Assembly (NCBI RefSeq): GCF_039602135.1 | Contig: NZ_CP125942.1 | Span: 1,550,001 to 1,614,000 of the forward strand | DNA: 64,000 bases | Direction of reading: 5' to 3' | From: Glutamicibacter sp. B1 | Lineage (GTDB): Bacteria > Actinomycetota > Actinomycetes > Actinomycetales > Micrococcaceae | In this document: in pieces, positions 61,690-64,000 of the stretch | Position numbering within the stretch: position 1 is the stretch's first letter | Layout of the letters: each line of letters opens with the position of its first letter | The notes under the pieces: generated by a model | Databases searched by the model: none | What the model was told of the DNA's origin: nothing | What the model saw: only the letters and a program-made list of their open reading frames with translations | Made by a program: the position numbers and the translations under genes

Positions 61690-62100
61690 GTGGCCGTTAA
61701 AATTCGTCTGAAGCGCTTCGGTAAGATGCGCGCACCTTTCTACCGCGTTGTTGTCATGGACTCCCGCGCTAAGCGCGATGGCCGTGCCATCGAGGAGATC
61801 GGTAAGTACCACCCAACCGAGAACCCATCGATCATCGAGATCGATTCTGAGCGTGCTCAGTACTGGCTGTCCGTTGGCGCTCAGCCAACCGAGCAGGTTC
61901 ACAAGCTGCTGAACATCACCGGTGACTGGCAGAAGTTCAAGGGCATCGATGGCCAGGAAGGCACCTACAAGGTTGCCGAGCCTAAGCCAGCATTCGTTGC
62001 TCCTGAAAAGGGTTCGGTGATCCTTCCTGAGGCCATCACCAAGAAGGCTGAGAAGCCAGCTGCTGAAGAGGCAGAGGCCGAAGCAACCGAGGCTGAGTAA
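61690..62100 (+). CDS. rpsP: Ribosomal protein bS16
   Basis: This 136-residue small-subunit protein bS16 has [21 protein letters not shown] at its start, [19 protein letters not shown] near 25 and EKGSVILPE later. It is longer than the usual 80-100 residues because of a Glu/Ala-rich tail, common in Actinobacteria. The start is GTG 61690 with AGGAG at 61674-61678. GTG 61678 overlaps that site and is rejected. khpA starts 2 bases after the stop. Confidence 0.96.
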   Translation: MAVKIRLKRFGKMRAPFYRVVVMDSRAKRDGRAIEEIGKYHPTENPSIIEIDSERAQYWLSVGAQPTEQVHKLLNITGDWQKFKGIDGQEGTYKVAEPKPAFVAPEKGSVILPEAITKKAEKPAAEEAEAEATEAE

Positions 62101-62102
62101 CA

Positions 62103-62345
62103 GTGCTCGTTGACGCGCTAGACCATATGGTTCGCGGAATCGTTGAGGAACCGGAAGACGTCAAGGTTGCCTTGAAGTCCACCCGCCGCGGCGATTTGCT
62201 CGAAGTTCGGGTCAACCCTGAAGATCTCGGTCGTGTGATCGGTCGTCAGGGACGCACCGCACGAGCACTGCGTACCGTCATGGCAGCGCTAGCCAAGGAA
62301 TCGGTTCGTGTCGATGTGATCGACACTGACCGCCGCCGCGGCTAA
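62103..62345 (+). CDS. khpA: KH-domain RNA-binding protein KhpA
   Basis: This 80-residue RNA-binding protein has one type-II KH domain with the GxxG loop in VIGRQGRTARALRTVM near residue 43. KhpA pairs with KhpB/Jag in cell elongation and RNA binding in Gram-positive bacteria, and its gene commonly lies between rpsP and rimM. GTG start, 2 bases after rpsP. A hairpin between it and rimM may reduce downstream transcription. Confidence 0.95.
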   Translation: MLVDALDHMVRGIVEEPEDVKVALKSTRRGDLLEVRVNPEDLGRVIGRQGRTARALRTVMAALAKESVRVDVIDTDRRRG

Positions 62346-62379
62346 GCAACTGCAGCCCAACTCTTCGTTGGCTTCATTT

Positions 62380-62421
62380 CGAAAGGAGTTTCCGTCCAAC
62401 TGGTGACGGGAACTCCTTTCG
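62380..62421 (+). terminator. Hairpin between khpA and rimM
   Basis: A 17-base stem with one wobble pair (62380-62396 with 62405-62421) and an 8-base loop lies 34 bases after khpA and 38 bases before rimM. Only TGTTTC follows, so it may attenuate, process or partly terminate the operon rather than end it. Confidence 0.65.
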
Positions 62422-62459
62422 TGTTTCACCCCCACACAATGCAGAAAGAGCAGCAGACT

Positions 62460-62996
62460 ATGCGATTGCAGGTTGCCCGCATCGGCAAGCCCCACGGCAT
62501 CCGTGGCGAAGTTACCGTCCAGGTTCTCACCGACAACCCCGAGGAACGCTTTACTGCCGGGGAAGAGCTGATCGTGGTTGATGGCCCGGTCAAAACCCTC
62601 ACGGTGAAAAACGCCCGCTGGAACAAGACCATCCTGCTGCTCTCCTTCAAGGAGATCAACGACCGCAACCAAGCCGAAACCCTGCGCGGTGCCCGTTTGG
62701 AAATCGAAGTATCTGATGAACCAGAAGACGAATCAGATGAATGGTATGAGCACGAGCTGCTTGACCTCAAGGTCATGCTTGATGGCCAGCAGGTCGGCGT
62801 CATCACCGCACTTCGCACCAACCCTGCCCAGGATCTTTTAGTCTTTGAAGATACTGAAGGCAACGAAATCTACCTGCCTTTCGTTGACGAGTTCGTCCCG
62901 GAGATCGATCCGGAAGCTGGCATCGTGGTGATCACTCCACCTGCCGGACTGTTGACCTTGAATAGCGACGACGACTCCGAGAAAGAAGAGCAGTAA
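62460..62996 (+). CDS. rimM: 16S rRNA processing/ribosome maturation factor RimM
   Basis: RimM helps assemble the 30S head and binds S19. The 178-residue protein has LQVARIGKPHGIRGEVTVQV at residues 2-21 (RimM N-terminal domain) and a PRC-barrel domain from about residue 95, with WYEHELLDLKVMLDG and FVDEFVPEIDPEAGIVVI. It has an acidic tail. The start is ATG 62460; an open frame of 57 bases before it overlaps the khpA-rimM hairpin and is rejected. trmD begins 3 bases after the stop. Confidence 0.95.
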   Translation: MRLQVARIGKPHGIRGEVTVQVLTDNPEERFTAGEELIVVDGPVKTLTVKNARWNKTILLLSFKEINDRNQAETLRGARLEIEVSDEPEDESDEWYEHELLDLKVMLDGQQVGVITALRTNPAQDLLVFEDTEGNEIYLPFVDEFVPEIDPEAGIVVITPPAGLLTLNSDDDSEKEEQ

Positions 62997-62999
62997 ATA

Positions 63000-63827
63000 A
63001 TGCGTCTAGACGTCATCTCGATTTTCCCGGAGTACCTTCAGCCGCTCTCGCTCTCACTCATTGGCCGAGCTGCAGAAGAAGGCATCCTGGATCTGAACGT
63101 CACCAACCTGCGCGACTTCACCGAAGATAAGCACCGCAAGGTCGACGACACCCCGTACGGCGGTGGCGCCGGCATGGTCATGATGCCCGAGCCATGGGGA
63201 CGCGCCCTGGATGCCGTTCGCCCAGCCGACGCTCAAGGACCCAAGCCCACCCTGATCGTTCCTTCGCCTGCCGGTCGCGTCTTTGATCAGCAGATGGCCT
63301 ACGAATTGGCAGAAGAAGAACACCTGGTCTTTGCCTGCGGACGTTATGAAGGTATTGACGAACGCGTGGTGGACTACGCACGCGAAAACTTTAACGTCAT
63401 CCCTGTCTCCATCGGCGACTACGTGCTTAATGGGGGAGAAGTAGCGGTAATGGTGATGGTCGAGGCCATCGCTCGACTGATCCCCGGAGTGATCGGTAAC
63501 CCGGAATCCCTGGTGGAAGAATCCCACTCCGACGTGTTGCTCGAATACCCGGTATATACCAAGCCTGCTTCCTGGCGTGGCCGTGAGGTTCCCGAAGTTC
63601 TGCTCGGTGGCAACCACCAACGTGTAGGCCGTTTCCGCCGCGACGAACAGATTAAACGTACCGCTGCCCGTCGCCCGGATCTGATTACCCAGATGGATGT
63701 GCAGTCCTTGAACCGCCGTGACCGTGATGCCCTGTGGCACAACGGATTCGCCATCGTTGATGGCGTGATCACCAATAAGGCCGAATTGGACTGGGCCACC
63801 GGGGCCGGTACCGAAGAAGACAAATAA
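63000..63827 (+). CDS. trmD: tRNA (guanine37-N1)-methyltransferase
   Basis: TrmD methylates G37 of tRNAs with S-adenosylmethionine to prevent +1 frameshifting. This 275-residue SPOUT enzyme has [16 protein letters not shown] at the start, [17 protein letters not shown] near residue 50, the knot region [13 protein letters not shown] near 110, and [17 protein letters not shown] near 138. The LLGGNHQ segment and catalytic Asp near 170-200 are present. ATG start. It is the end of the rpsP-khpA-rimM-trmD block; rplS should follow outside the window. Confidence 0.97.
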   Translation: MRLDVISIFPEYLQPLSLSLIGRAAEEGILDLNVTNLRDFTEDKHRKVDDTPYGGGAGMVMMPEPWGRALDAVRPADAQGPKPTLIVPSPAGRVFDQQMAYELAEEEHLVFACGRYEGIDERVVDYARENFNVIPVSIGDYVLNGGEVAVMVMVEAIARLIPGVIGNPESLVEESHSDVLLEYPVYTKPASWRGREVPEVLLGGNHQRVGRFRRDEQIKRTAARRPDLITQMDVQSLNRRDRDALWHNGFAIVDGVITNKAELDWATGAGTEEDK

Positions 63828-63913
63828 GAGGCCAACATCACGAGAACAGAAATTCTGCTGGACTCGCGTCAACCGTAGCGATACGGCATAATTGTTTCTT
63901 GGTGTGTTTTTAT

Positions 63914-63983
63914 CTGGCTCCTGCCGCAGGGGGAAGACCGGATGCGTGAAAACCGCCGCATCGACTGCTAGAGCCAGTCGATG
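63914..63983 (+). promoter_or_regulatory. Possible structured leader downstream of trmD (probably of rplS)
   Basis: The last 90 bases hold several complementary pairs. An outer helix could form from CTGGCTC (63914-63920) with GAGCCAG (63971-63977) around GATGCG (63941-63946) with CGCATC (63957-63962). The alternative helix CATCGACTG (63959-63967) with CAGTCGATG (63975-63983) competes with both. Mutually exclusive helices are typical of ribosomal-protein leaders. rplS normally follows trmD in Actinobacteria but lies beyond the window. Confidence 0.45.
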
Positions 63984-64000
63984 GTAAACGTTCCGGGGAG

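Noticed and set aside
63054..63872. 272-residue minus-strand frame opposite trmD
   Set aside because: trmD is unambiguous; the opposite frame is a His-rich mirror without family features.

Overview
The window is chromosomal DNA from a mid-GC member of the Actinobacteria, most likely a Micrococcaceae relative such as Glutamicibacter or Arthrobacter. Three things point there. A familiar actinobacterial backbone (yceD-rpmF-rnc-mutM, smc, ftsY, amt, ffh, rpsP-khpA-rimM-trmD) runs in its usual order. GTG and TTG starts are common. The cell-wall, regulator and iron-uptake families are typical of the group. The genus is an inference from gene content and order. No rRNA, tRNA, transposase, integrase or CRISPR array was seen.

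Layout. Positions 1-11055 hold a teichoic-acid-like wall glycopolymer locus: the end of an ABC exporter permease, its ATPase, two family-2 glycosyltransferases, a CDP-alcohol phosphotransferase, a glycerol-3-phosphate cytidylyltransferase, two CDP-glycerol glycerophosphotransferase-like proteins, and a 1,271-residue protein that fuses TPRs, a glycerophosphotransferase domain and a GT4 glycosyltransferase. Positions 11278-13762 are the yceD-rpmF-rnc-mutM operon. Positions 13855-20910 form a redox/efflux cluster (two NAD(P)-binding proteins, an alcohol dehydrogenase, an aldo/keto reductase, an MFS exporter) with two MmyB-type regulators. Positions 21120-24275 carry a Tat-exported beta-propeller lipoprotein and a serine hydrolase. 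smc follows, then a glycosyltransferase, an MFS transporter and ftsY.

Positions 32419-38423 hold surface and secreted proteins: an SH3-repeat/GGCT-like protein, a membrane-anchored protein, an OafA-type acyltransferase and a broken lipoprotein. Then come amt, a decayed ABC transporter remnant, ffh, and an unrecognised conserved-looking protein. Positions 43826-53140 are a visibly higher-GC module for CoA-linked acid catabolism: two paralogous acyl-CoA ligases, an IclR regulator, an HMG-CoA-lyase-type enzyme, a CaiB CoA-transferase, a GntP permease and a PfkB kinase. A two-module VOC dioxygenase, a hexapeptide acetyltransferase, a TagE-like glycosyltransferase, the efeUOB iron-uptake operon behind an iron box, and a LysE exporter lead to rpsP-khpA-rimM-trmD. 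The last 90 bases hold a possible structured leader, probably for rplS.

The main pattern is a conserved translation, secretion and chromosome backbone broken up by accessory blocks. Three genes (smc, the SH3/GGCT protein, the VOC dioxygenase) are each split by a single-base slip in a short homopolymer. Because smc is among them, sequence error is at least as likely as real mutation. A lipoprotein gene with an in-frame amber codon and an ABC remnant with three stops look like separate events, and the ABC remnant is clearly genuine decay.
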